64,000 nt of DNA from Trogon surrucura (taxonomy: Eukaryota > Chordata > Aves > Trogoniformes > Trogonidae), in NCBI GenBank assembly GCA_020746105.1, contig CM036632.1:1860001-1924000 (forward strand), written 5' to 3'. Both the position numbers and the translations under genes were made by a program. The notes beneath the pieces were generated by a model. That model was not told the DNA's origin and searched no databases. It saw only the letters and a program-made list of their open reading frames with translations. This document shows, piece by piece, positions 12,201 through 20,599 of this stretch (within the stretch, counting starts at the first letter, position 1; every line of letters starts with the position of its first letter).

Positions 12201-15200
12201 GCTTATAGCTCACTTCTGGGGAGAGGTGGAGGAGGAAAAAAGCCACATGGACAACAAAACAGCATCAAACAACAACTTTTCCTGCAAAGACAGGACAAAT
12301 ACAAAGCAAACACTGAAATCTTCCATAGTATGCTCACACCTAACACCACCAGTGGAAGAACCCTTCTATAAAGCTGTTTTCAAATCAGGTAAATGTATTA
12401 AAAAAATATATTCTCTAAGCAAAACCCAAAGAACATACCTATTCGAGAAGCCAAAACAGTGACACGGAAGCGAGATGGACTGAAAGAAATTAATAAACTT
12501 TTCGTATAAACTTTTGGGGAAGTCACACAGCACCAGCATCCTCTGAAGTTGTGTTGTGATCCTGTGGTTTGAAAAGAAAAAAAAAATCAAAATATACTAA
12601 AATTGGATTAATTACTATTAAGCTGTGGGGTTGTTTTAATCCTGTGGGAAACTATTCTACAGAAGTTCGGGGTGGTTTTTTTTTGTTCCATGTCAGATGG
12701 GCAGTTGGGATCTATATTTAAATTTGTGCTTTAAGATGTGCAGTGAATAACGATATTGCTCTTTTTGTCATTATTTTCAAACACCAGTGACACCAAAGTT
12801 CTGTGGTCTTAGGCTTTAAAGCGAGTATATGAGAGAAATGCTGCAGAAACACACGATGAGCCCGATAAGCAGCTCCTGGCAGCTTCACAGGTAGTGAACC
12901 CAGTTTTGTCTTAACACAAAATTGGAGAGAACACGCTGACAAAAAGAAGAGTTTACGCTTTTAAAATTGCTGGAGGGAGGCAAAAAGAAAAATAATTCTT
13001 TTTCCTGTTCTTTTGAAGTAAGAAATGAAAAAAACTCAAGAATAGTAATTTAAAATAAAAACCGATACAGGATTTCGGTTATACCTGTTATGAGTTTCAA
13101 AGAAGAGGTAAGAATAGATAATTGTTTTTGAGTGCTCCTGAAAAAAAAGTTAATTCTTAATTCATTAACCTTCTGTTGCAAGTGAATTTCGGGTTAAAGG
13201 TGAAACACAAAGCTAAAATGAGAAATTAATTACGCCAAGCGAGCTGCATGTCCTCATTCAGCAGCCTCTGGGGGAACTTCTCCGAGTTACAGCCCTGACT
13301 ACACCACCCCAGCAGAGCACTACGAGGCTGCTGTTTTGATCTTTAAGCGATACTATTGACATGTTGGCTTACTAACCACACGTAGCTGCCTGACACCACC
13401 TGCTGGTCCGGCCTTACACAACACTCCTAGACTGCAGTCAAAAAGTAATTCATCTTCTGGGCTCCCACCTCCTCACTGAGCTCTTCTCCTTTGAGGCAAC
13501 AAAGAGGGTTTGGAGGTTTCTGTGGCTCTCAGTAAGGCGGGTATTGCCTCTGTCTTTCTCAGGGAAGGACTAATAGTGAAAGAGCTGCTAAAAATCCTGA
13601 TTTGTTGTGTATAACCGTAGAACATGATAGCGCAGTGAAGTCCCTGCTCGTTAGGCTGATCAGTGCACGCTGGTTTTATGTCTGATGTCCCTGCCATCTG
13701 CTCTGCTCACACAACGCCTGAGGCAGCACAGCGGCGGCGTGTTCCCTGATAAGAAGTTCCCGACGCCACAGAACTATAAGACTACACACCTGTGTAACCC
13801 TACTTTTAACTTCTAAGAGCCATAGCTTAAACTTTCGTCTTTATACCTTCAAACAGAAATAATTTGAAACGTGTTTTGAATGCCAGCAGAGAGTTTGCAG
13901 CCAGCAACCATCCCGCTGCCATCTCACCCCATGATCAGACAAGTCTTACCTCTGCAACAGACAAGGGACAGCAATTTTTAATGCATCAGTATGACCAAGG
14001 TTCTGCCAGCTTCTAAGAGAGGAGGAAAAATAATAAGCACTAAGTAACATCTGGCTTGTTTTCCTGCCTTTTCCCCTTCTCTATACTCAACTGTTCGAGA
14101 AAAAAAGCGCTTCCTTAAAAGGTGTTGGGAGTTACCATGCTGCTAAAAAAAAAAATATTCTAAGCGGATAAATCAAATGCTCAAGGTGTAAAACACATTC
14201 TAGAATTAACACTGCTTTACAGCAGTACCTGCCCAACCCAGACACATCTCTCCTGCTGACCCACGCAGTGTAAAGCAGTACCAAACCATATTACACCGTA
14301 ACGGGCACATCTTTGCTTTTATGGGACCCCTAAAGGGCTGCATGTCATCGTCCCATCCAGCTACAGGGAACGCTGCCAGACTCAGAGCAAGCACAGAGAT
14401 CCAGACAAAAAATGTGTCCAGCCTGCTCTTTGCAAACCTCGACAGCTCCTCGGAAAGATTTGCAGAGGAGCTGCTGGTTTTGACCTGCCGAACCAACCCA
14501 GCCCACGTTTACTGCTCCTTTGTAAAAAGCCTTGAATGTAAGCCCCCAGATATTTAGGTTTTGCAAAGCAAAGCTCTGTGACCTTGCTCAGGCTGGACAG
14601 CAATCGAGAATAAAACAGCTACAGCATAAACAAGAAGATAAACAGCACAAGTAGTGAAGACTGAAGTATTTAAGCCCCATTTTTATTTATCATGCAGTCC
14701 TCCCAGCTGACCTGTCGTGGACTGCGTATCCAGACTTACGGCAGGCATCTAAAACTCATCAGCCAAGGAACGTCACACCCAGGCCAGAAGCAGATGTGCC
14801 TTCCCACAGTGCAGCCTGTGAGCAATCCACTCTGGAAAGCTCCCCTGCCCCTTCTCCTGAAGAATTAGCCCCACACACCCTCCTCCCCATTCCCATCTCA
14901 GATTCTTTCCTCTCACTGCAGATCCTCTTTCTTCCTTGTGACTCAATCCCACTTAACTTCTTCCTCTCCCATCCAACCTTTAACCTCCTCTCTTCCCCCA
15001 AATCCCTCCCTGTAACCAACCTCCCTTCTCCCTTGAGCGTACTCATTTTCCTCTCACCGTGCTGCAGGCAGGGCTGTGATCTTTACACTGTCCTCACTCT
15101 TAATAAAAACAGAAACCCAGAACTGTCTCACTTAAGTCTCCCCCCTTTGAGAAGCACGAGAAGAGACACACTGGATGTGGAACTGGATACTCACAAAGAA

Positions 15201-18183
15201 GGGTCTTTATGAAGTGCTATCTCTTTAGCCGCTCCCAGAAACATGACAGCAGCAGCTTTGGGACTCTCTCTTTCCGCCTGATTCAGAAAGCTCGTTACCA
15301 GCGCAAAAACTCCAGAATACCTAAGAAAGTTAAACAGTCTGTAAGACAAAGTGTCTGCAGTGACGTGCTTTGTAAACAAATGCGAGTTATTCTACAGTTG
15401 GAGAGCAAATTGACTCGCCTTTCCCTGAAAAAAATCTGTAGGACAGTGGGAGCGTACGTGTGCAACTGTTGCTTTAAGGCATATACTATTGTGGAAAAGC
15501 TGAACCTTATCCTAAGAAGCAAATCAGTAAAGATACAGGCTTTACTTCCATGCTTCCCCAGGTTATAATAATGAGGGATATTATCAAGTCTCGTAGGATA
15601 GCACAAGACACATATTTAAAATTGTACTTAAGATGTATTTAAAGGGGTGTTCAAACTCCATCCAAGCGCGATTTAACAACTCCTGGGCCAAGCAAGTTCT
15701 GCTGTCTCGGGTGCCACGATGACCACTCGACTAAAGGAGATCAAATCTGCACTGACCAGTATGTACCGGTAGCAGCCGAGTTCTGTCGTAACTTACTTGT
15801 ACACAACTTCCATGTTGCGTGATCTGCAGACGCTGCACTGCCCAGGAAGCAGTTTTGGGAGACAGAAGCATTCGTGTTGCGCGGGAGGCACTTTTTCTCC
15901 AACCAGATACTTATTATATTCCACAGAAAGTTCCTGGATAAATTTTATTAGAAGACTTCCTGCGAGAGCAGACAGACGTGAAAACTGTTAGCGCAATTTT
16001 TTCTGTTTGCATTTTCAAAACGGAAAGGAACAGAAAAGAAATCATAAGCACCCCACATAAAATATTTCACAAGTTACTCACACCCAGTCTCAACGGTCAG
16101 GAAAGCTTTGTTGCTTTTTCCTGAGCACGGAAAGCACGACAGCACAGACACCTGGCCTGCAGACGTGTCTGTTCCACGTACGGCCCAGAAAGATGGCCAC
16201 AAGAGTAAGCTGCTTCCTTAAAAATTCGCCAGGCCTTAGCAAGGACAGTTGTGGACCAGACAATCCGTCCAGCAAGCCACAGGCTGAGGAGCTACGGGCC
16301 TCGGGCCAGGAGCGGAGCGCTTACCCCCGTGCCGAAGGTCTGCGTCTATTTCCGTGAGCTCCAAATTGAACGTGACGAGAACACCAGCCAAGGCGAAGTC
16401 ACGCTGGTCCTTCCAGAACTTGCTTTTGTTGTGTGCGTTGCAGTGACAGAGGGAAGGGGTTGTCCAATTCTGGCACTATTTCATAAAAATGGGAAAAACA
16501 GGGAAAGTTTTTCATGGTTGTTTGGTTTTTTTTTTCTCTCTAATTGAGCAAATCAAGAGTTAGCTCCTCTCTCTGAGAGGACGACTCCAATTCATTTAAT
16601 CCTTTACACAGCTAGACAAAGCCACAGAGAAGTATTTCCACAGTCAGGGCAGGAGGCCAGTATGGCAATACCCTGATACTATGGCTTGAAAAAAACCAAA
16701 AAAACAACTCCACAGTAATTTACTTTCATTCCCAAACACCTTATAGAAACACTTTGGACTGGCACCCTCCCCGTTGTAAATTAATAACCAAGCACTGTCT
16801 TGGCATGTCCACTGCAACTTTGTTCACAGTTTAAAGTTTTCTGAATTCTAAAACCCCAAACAAACTCCACATAGTCAGAGTTTCCCTCCCTGCTCCTTAG
16901 TATACGAAAAACTAAATTTAGTATTCCGATCCCATAAAATACACTGTGTTTCTAAGGCAAACATTTGCTTAAACCAAGTGAATGTCTACTCCAACATGTG
17001 GCTGGACTACCAGAAATAAACTCAGGCAGCGACCACATTTTTAGCAGCATTATTAAGCTGACAGATATCAACATTTAGCAGAGGAACTGTTAAAACAATG
17101 AAATTTCATGTACCATAGATTCCTTTAGTGTGTTTAAGAGTGATTTCTTTTAAGAAGACCGTTGAGTAATTTAGTTTACTCAGAGTTGTGCATCTTGTCT
17201 TACCTCGGAAGCTAGCTTATCACAGATGTAGCAGTAGCACTGATTACAAATATCAGCATTTTTCTCAAGGGGTGAGCACGTATCACATTCTGTTCGCCTA
17301 CAAAGTTGAAAACCAGCAGGTTATTTATGAAACGAGTTACATGCTTATCCAACTCTACACTTCTGCTTAGTTAAAAAGCTAACAAGGTTACTTGACAAGA
17401 CAGGTTAAACGTGGAAAACGAAACCCCTGTATTAATCTCCACGTCAATGAACATACTCAAACGGGTGTATTGTACAGTCATATCTTGCATGAGGCATCAC
17501 GTTGGCTTGTTTACAGAAAGTAACCATTAGTTCACATTCCTCATCCACAACTTCTTCGGATTTCTCCTCTTCCAGGGCAGACTTTTCTGTAGAAAAGAGA
17601 ATATGCGGTGTGAATCAGTAACTACATTCCTTACAAATGTGAATCAGTAACTACAACTTCATTACAAATTCAACCAGCTACCGACATTTACTTTTTCAAA
17701 ACCCTTTAAGGTTCAAATTTTCTTAGGATTTCATATGGTGCCAGTAGGAATGGTACACTGAGCTGGGACAAAACACTTCCACATACTATCAAAACAGACA
17801 TGATTTAATCAAAAAGGATCCAGCTGATATTGAAAAGGCCCCGTCTCAGCTAGGTTTGTAGTATTTTGAAACTACACAGCGGTATCCTCTAAGGTAATTA
17901 GCGCCATCAAAGAAATCCCAAAAGTTAGGAAACAATGGTAGTTCCTCCTGGTTTTATTTATTTAGGAAGTGCTTTGTTTTCTTAGCAGCACAAAGACACG
18001 TTTTAAGCATATCACGTAATAATTTACTTCAGAAGTTCATTACAGAGCTACAAGAACAACCGAAGCACAGTACTTACGCGACGGGTCTACTAACAGAACC
18101 GAATTCCCAAGCGTGCTCTCAGCTTCATCATCACTGATCAGGATTATGCTCTCCTGCTCCTTCTCTCCTTTCGATGGCCCCAT
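6145..18183 (-). CDS. uncharacterised 742-residue protein: SUMO-interaction-like motif plus CYCYICD Cys/His cluster (21 coding exons)
   Basis: I rebuilt this gene from splice signals and phase. The exons, 5' to 3' on the minus strand, are 18183-18078, 17586-17457, 17297-17204, 16475-16325, 15959-15797, 15320-15195, 14012-13950, 13519-13477 (least certain), 13137-13085, 12561-12439, 12119-11964, 11310-11257, 11001-10784, 9959-9883, 9731-9621, 9040-8954, 8543-8436, 8243-8122, 7918-7796, 6462-6420 and 6222-6145. They join in frame to 2,229 bases. Residues 13-20 (IILISDDE) look like a SUMO-interaction motif. Residues 53-125 hold a Cys/His cluster: C53, C60, C73, H76, C83xxC86, C96xxCYCYIC104, C111xxW, CHC122, H125. 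A second cluster is HECFC (189-193) with C202xxC205. The remainder is Leu-rich and looks helical, with no transmembrane segment or signal peptide. CYCY(V/I)CD followed by CxxW and HC.A is, from memory, typical of plant RIN13-like proteins. I cannot name the vertebrate gene. Zinc binding and a nuclear SUMO link are inferences. It has a CpG promoter and no disabling lesion. Confidence 0.8.
6420..6462 (-). CDS. exon 21, residues 703-717
   Basis: The acceptor is TGTTTTTCAG|GTGT and the donor AACGCA|GTGAGT. With the two carried-over bases it reads [15 protein letters not shown], ending in phase 0. The alternative frame is less protein-like. Confidence 0.75.
7796..7918 (-). CDS. exon 20, residues 662-703
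   Basis: The acceptor is ATTGCTTAG|GTGG and the donor CACGT|GTAAGT. It encodes [20 protein letters not shown] and onward to [12 protein letters not shown]. It is followed by a short exon that restores phase. Confidence 0.84.
8122..8243 (-). CDS. exon 19, residues 622-662
   Basis: The acceptor is ATTCCTAG|AATA (revcomp of the plus strand at 8244-8250) and the donor AAACT|GTGAGT. It encodes [20 protein letters not shown] and onward to [10 protein letters not shown], reminiscent of helical-repeat proteins. Confidence 0.84.
8436..8543 (-). CDS. exon 18, residues 586-621
   Basis: The acceptor is TTCCTGTAG|TTGC and the donor TTGGG|GTGAGT. It encodes [20 protein letters not shown] and onward to EITLAFG. 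It is strongly helical and has phase 0 at both ends. Confidence 0.84.
8954..9040 (-). CDS. exon 17, residues 557-585
   Basis: The acceptor is TCTATTGCAG|GGGG and the donor CGTCAG|GTAAGC. It encodes [20 protein letters not shown] and LPPAISSRQ. Phase 0 at both ends, so it could be skipped without a frameshift. Confidence 0.84.
9621..9731 (-). CDS. exon 16, residues 520-556
   Basis: The acceptor is GTGTTTCAG|CCGA and the donor AAAAG|GTAACT. It encodes [20 protein letters not shown] and onward to PPLDFQK, a complete phase-0 exon. Confidence 0.84.
9883..9959 (-). CDS. exon 15, residues 494-519
   Basis: The acceptor is CCTGCAG|GATC and the donor GGAAC|GTGAGT. It encodes [25 protein letters not shown] and ends in phase 0. 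Confidence 0.84.
10784..11001 (-). CDS. exon 14, residues 421-494 (GC donor)
   Basis: This is the largest exon. The acceptor is CCTTTCCAG|GTTG. It encodes [20 protein letters not shown] through [13 protein letters not shown] (CCxxC) to GPWVIVG. The only phase-compatible donor is AGTTG|GCAAGT, a GC-AG intron. Joining it to the next exon gives a smooth WVIVGSPLKDA. Confidence 0.83.
11257..11310 (-). CDS. exon 13, residues 403-421
   Basis: The acceptor is TCTCCCCAG|CTAT and the donor AAAGG|GTAAAT. It encodes [17 protein letters not shown]. Both flanking introns keep the same phase (2). Confidence 0.83.
11964..12119 (-). CDS. exon 12, residues 351-403
   Basis: The acceptor is GACTTCCAG|CTTG and the donor AAGAG|GTAAGA. 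It encodes [20 protein letters not shown] followed by a basic segment ([10 protein letters not shown]) and [12 protein letters not shown], a charged helix. Confidence 0.86.
12439..12561 (-). CDS. exon 11, residues 310-351
   Basis: The acceptor is AACCACAG|GATC and the donor GAATAG|GTATGT. It encodes [20 protein letters not shown] and onward to [10 protein letters not shown], helical and Phe/Leu-rich. Confidence 0.85.
13085..13137 (-). CDS. exon 10, residues 293-310
   Basis: The acceptor TTTTTTTTCAG|GAGC is strong and the donor is ATAACAG|GTATAA. It encodes [17 protein letters not shown]. The frame is fixed by the following exon, which continues as RITTQLQ. Confidence 0.8.
13477..13519 (-). 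CDS. candidate micro-exon 9, residues 278-292
   Basis: This 43-base exon is proposed because it repairs the reading phase between exons 8 and 10. The acceptor is GAGCCACAG|AAAC (weak pyrimidine tract) and the donor GCTCA|GTGAGG. It encodes [15 protein letters not shown], which joins smoothly to [13 protein letters not shown]. It is supported by phase and splice sites, not by homology, and another small exon elsewhere in 13.14-13.95 kb could be the true one. Confidence 0.45.
13950..14012 (-). CDS. exon 8, residues 257-278
   Basis: The acceptor is CTCTCTTAG|AAGC and the donor GCAGAG|GTAAGA. It encodes [20 protein letters not shown] and ends with two bases (AG) left over. The next clearly recognised exon (13137-13085) needs phase 0, so an additional small exon is required between them. 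Confidence 0.82.
15195..15320 (-). CDS. exon 7, residues 215-257
   Basis: The acceptor is CTTTCTTAG|GTATTC and the donor TCTTT|GTGAGT. Helical, Ala-rich text: [20 protein letters not shown] and onward to LHKDPSL. No stop or frameshift is seen. Confidence 0.87.
15797..15959 (-). CDS. exon 6, residues 161-215: second Cys cluster
   Basis: The acceptor is CTCTCGCAG|GAAG and the donor TACAA|GTAAGT. An amphipathic helix ([20 protein letters not shown]) is followed by HECFC...GQCSVC, a CxC + CxxC arrangement suitable for a metal site. Confidence 0.87.
16325..16475 (-). CDS. exon 5, residues 111-161: second half of the Cys/His cluster
   Basis: Two in-frame acceptors lie six bases apart: AAATAG|TGCCAG at 16475 and TGCCAG|AATTGG at 16469. 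I chose the upstream one because it adds Cys-Gln, giving CQNW. That completes the CxxW step seen after CYCYVCD in plant relatives. The text continues [20 protein letters not shown]. The donor is CGGGG|GTAAGC. Confidence 0.8.
17204..17297 (-). CDS. exon 4, residues 79-110: CYCYICD zinc-cluster core
   Basis: The acceptor is CTTTGTAG|GCGAAC and the donor CCGAG|GTAAGA. It encodes [20 protein letters not shown] followed by [11 protein letters not shown], four Cys in CxxC...CxxCxCxxC spacing. This is the most distinctive signature of the protein. It ends in phase 0. Confidence 0.9.
17457..17586 (-). CDS. exon 3, residues 36-79
   Basis: The acceptor is TTTTCTACAG|AAAAG and the donor TTTGA|GTATGT. 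An acidic stretch ([12 protein letters not shown]) leads into the first part of the Cys/His cluster (C53, C60, C73, H76). The exon is clean across its full length. Confidence 0.85.
18078..18183 (-). CDS. exon 2, residues 1-35: start codon and SUMO-interaction-like motif
   Basis: The start is [21 protein letters not shown] hydrophobic I-I-L-I core followed by S-D-D-E is the classic SUMO-interaction arrangement. The acceptor is TTCAG|TAACCATGG, only five bases before the ATG. The donor is GTCGC|GTAAGT. It ends in phase 1. Confidence 0.85.
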
Positions 18184-18257
18184 GGTTACTGAACTCCAGT
18201 GGAAAGAAATTATTTGGACACAAGGATAGTCCCCACTTTGAAAGCCCTTTCCTCAGG
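18169..18257. repeat. duplicated 89-bp unit, copy A (contains start exon boundary)
   Basis: The unit spans codons 1-5, the start codon, the exon-2 acceptor and adjoining intron. By hand alignment it matches 18847-18935 at about 78 of 89 positions in the same orientation. Confidence 0.8.
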
Positions 18258-18530
18258 AAGGGAAGAGAAAGACTTCTCCGAGAGCCAAACTCTTCATCTG
18301 TGTTGAGTAAGCTACACTAGGGGCAGAAATGTTTCACCCTCAGCACCTCAGACAACGCCACAGTTTCCATCCAGAGCTGGGAGAACTCTGAAAACCAAGG
18401 AGGCAGGGAAAAAAAACAACAAAAGAAAACAGATATGAGATACGCTGCGGGTTTGGTGGAACTACCTTTGAAAGATCTAATAGTAACAACTTAACCTAAA
18501 CATGAAATACTTTGGGGTTTTTTTTAAGGT

Positions 18531-18715
18531 GACGGTAACAGAGCGCTGGCACAGGCTGCCCAGAGGGGTTGGGGGGTCTCCATCTCTCTGGAGACCTTCA
18601 AACCCCACCCAGATGTGGTCCTGGGGGATCTACTCCGGGTAACCTTGCTCTGGTAGGGGCTTGGACCAGATGCTCTCCAGAGGTCCCTTCCAACCCCGAC
18701 CAGCCTGTGACTTCA
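18531..18715 (+). mobile_element. CR1 LINE 3' fragment
   Basis: A 5'-truncated CR1 in plus orientation: 'ggcacaggctgcccagagggg', 'ctggagaccttcaaacccc', 'cttggaccagatgctctccagaggtcccttcc'. It lies in intron 1 of the minus-strand gene, antisense to it. Confidence 0.85.
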
Positions 18716-18739
18716 CGATGGTTCGAGGCACCCAGCGCA

Positions 18740-18846
18740 GACCCTCCTACCCCTTCCCTCACCCCCCCCCCAGCTCCCCAACCTCACCCCCGCAGCCTCC
18801 ACGCTTCACCCCTCCGACCCCCCTCCCCACACTCCAAACCCCTTTT
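18740..18846. repeat. C-rich low-complexity tract
   Basis: Dominated by CCCC and CACCCC runs with no gene-like content. It separates the CR1 fragment from duplicate copy B. Confidence 0.65.
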
Positions 18847-18935
18847 TTTCGATAGCCCCAGGGCTACTGAACTCCAGTGGAAAGGAATTATTTGGACACA
18901 AGCACAGCTCCCACTTTGAGGGGCCTTTCCTCAGG
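18847..18935. repeat. duplicated 89-bp unit, copy B (start codon changed)
   Basis: The second copy lies 678 bases away. It shares ACTGAACTCCAGTGGAAA and ATTATTTGGACACAAG with copy A. The position equal to the ATG reads CTG on the minus strand, while the acceptor-like CTGGAGTTCAG is kept. It lies in what should be intron 1. Confidence 0.8.
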
Positions 18936-18989
18936 GAGAAAACCCTCCCGCTCCCCCCAAGCTGCCTCCTCCCAGCCCGCCCTCACCAA

Positions 18990-19400
18990 CAACCCCCTCA
19001 AACCCCCCCGTCAGGGCCTTTATCCCCCCCAAATCGCCCAAATTCCCGCCCGTTCTCCCCGAGCGCTCCCCCCCCTCACCGCACGGCCCCGCTGTCGCCA
19101 CGCCGGGCCCAAAAAGCCGCCGCCGCCACCAAACCGCTCAACCCCGCCACTCTTCGAACGAACAAGCGCTTCCGAGGCCGCCGCCCCGGGGAGGGCCCAG
19201 CGCGGTGAAGCCGCTTCCGCCCGGGCAGCGGCGTCGGCGGGGCCGCCATGTTTGATGAGGGCAGCGCCTCGGGGCGGGGGCAGCGGCTCGGGCCGGGGGC
19301 CCCACAAACCCTCGGTCCTCCGCTACCCTGAGAGGGAAACTGGCGTGGCTGCAGGGTCCTTTGGGTCCCGCAGGAAGGGCAGAGGGAGGCGATGGAGCCT
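18990..19400 (-). promoter_or_regulatory. CpG-island promoter of the 742-residue gene
   Basis: A dense run of CG dinucleotides with the YY1 start-site element AACATGGCGGC on the minus strand (plus 19242-19252) and ETS-like CGGAAGC cores just downstream. The YY1 box is oriented with the minus-strand gene, which supports transcription leftwards. A GTGAGG donor at 19079 (exon end 19080) gives a non-coding first exon of about 170 bases that would splice to 18188. No plus-strand gene is recognised on the other side. Confidence 0.7.
19080..19252 (-). other. candidate 5'UTR exon 1 of the 742-residue gene
   Basis: It extends from the YY1 start-site box to the donor CGTGCG|GTGAGG. It contains an upstream ATG at 19249 in good context (AACATGG), open through the exon. 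If spliced to 18188, this frame runs past the main start in another frame before stopping. The exact transcription start is unknown. Confidence 0.45.
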
Positions 19401-19409
19401 CGTTGTAGA

Positions 19410-19520
19410 ATGTGTGAAATCACAGAGCGGTTTGGGTTGGAAGGGGCCTTAAATTTCACTCGGTTCCAACGCCGGCGGCACCTCCCGCCAAACCGGGTTG
19501 CTCACAGCAAAAAACCCCCA
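19410..19520 (-). mobile_element. CR1 LINE 3' fragment, minus orientation
   Basis: It begins 'aaatcacagagcggtttggg' then 'ttggaaggggcctt', the reverse-strand CR1 end, and continues into 'cacctcccgccaaaccgggttgctc'. Confidence 0.75.
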
Positions 19521-19524
19521 GCGT

Positions 19525-19600
19525 GCTCACTGCAGGGGGTTGGACGAGATGACCTTTGAAGGTCCTTTCCAGCCCAAAGCGTTGTATGATTCTACCATAT
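19525..19600 (+). mobile_element. CR1 LINE 3' terminal fragment, plus orientation
   Basis: It carries 'ctcactgcagggggttggac', 'gagatgacctttgaaggtcc' and 'tgtatgattctacc'. It abuts the opposite-orientation fragment to its left, so two insertions are joined tail to tail. Confidence 0.8.
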
Positions 19601-19671
19601 ATATGGATTAATGCTGAGGTTGTAGTGACACCATGTCACTGAGGGTTAATTACACTGCACAGGACTTCTGA

Positions 19672-20380
19672 AGAATCATAGAATCGTAGAACAGTTCAGG
19701 TCGGAAAAGACCCTTGAAATCATCGAGTCCAACCATTAACTACACTCCAAGTTCACCCCTAAACCATCTCACCCAACACCACATCTCAGCGACACTCAAA
19801 CACACCCAGGGATGGTGACTCAACCCCCTCCCTGGGCAGTCTGTGCCAGGGTCTGACCACTCTTTCCGTGAAGAATTTCTTCCCAATGTCCAGTCTAAAC
19901 CCTGTTGCAACTTGAACCCATTCCCCCTGGTTCTGTCCCTAATGACCTGTGAGAAGAGACCAGGACCAACCTCTCTGCAATGTCCTTTCAAGTAACTGCA
20001 GAGCATGATGAGGTCCCCCCTCAGCCTCCTCTTCCTCAAACTGAACAGTCCCAGCTCCCTCAATCGCTCCTCGTAAGGTCTATTCTCCAGGCCCTTCACC
20101 AGCTTTGTTGCCCTTTTCTGCACTCGCTCCAACACCTCGAGATCCCTCTTATACTGAGGTGCCCCAAACTGAACACAACACTCAAGGTGTGGCCTCACCA
20201 GTGCCGAGTACAGGGGGACAATCACCTCTCTACGTCTGCTGGTCACAAAATTTTTAATACAAGCCAGGATGCTGTTGGCCTTCTTGGCCACCTGGGCATG
20301 CTGCTCAACAGCTTTAATGGATAAACATGTTATTTCAATAGCTTTCTTGTATAAGCATGTTACTTTGTCTAAAGGCATGC
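19672..20380 (-). mobile_element. CR1 LINE, 5'-truncated, with a long reverse-transcriptase C-terminal frame
   Basis: The 3' end is at 19672 ('aagaatcatagaatcgtaga'). The minus-strand frame 20378-19740 (212 codons) is uninterrupted and encodes the familiar CR1 polymerase tail, with [14 protein letters not shown], the RVQKRATKL block, [18 protein letters not shown] and GNGFKL...LD. It lacks the N-terminal part of the enzyme, so it is a dead fragment, but a comparatively young one. It is not a host gene. Confidence 0.92.
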
Positions 20381-20599
20381 CTTGCTAGGGACTATACCCT
20401 GGAAGAAGAAGTAAAAAGGAAACATCCTACTCCAGAGAGTGCTGAGAAAGCTGAGCAATTGCCAAAGGGCTTCACATCCGCCAAAGGTCAAGGCGGCAGG
20501 GGAATATCAAGACCAGCAATTTAATTCAAATGAAAAAAAATGCTTGAAACGCCCCCAGCTCAGCTTTGAGACATCACCGTTGTGCCTCCTCTGGCCTTT

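Noticed and set aside
13325..13430. Alternative missing exon (acceptor TTTGACTGCAG, donor GTTA|GTAAGC)
   Set aside because: The splice sites are good and the frame is open, but it leaves one base over and forces a stop in the next exon.
13473..13697. 74-codon minus-strand frame as a full exon of the 742-residue gene
   Set aside because: It starts without a splice context and its frame does not fit the flanking exons. Only the 43-base part at 13477-13519, in another frame, restores phase.
18877..19459. Long frames on both strands across the CpG island (191 and 127 codons)
   Set aside because: Arg/Pro/Ala-rich chance frames typical of GC-rich DNA. The island is better explained as the promoter and 5'UTR of the minus-strand gene.
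19740..20378. A 212-codon minus-strand frame as a host gene
   Set aside because: Its text is the C-terminal part of the CR1 polymerase, and it ends in a CR1 3' tail.
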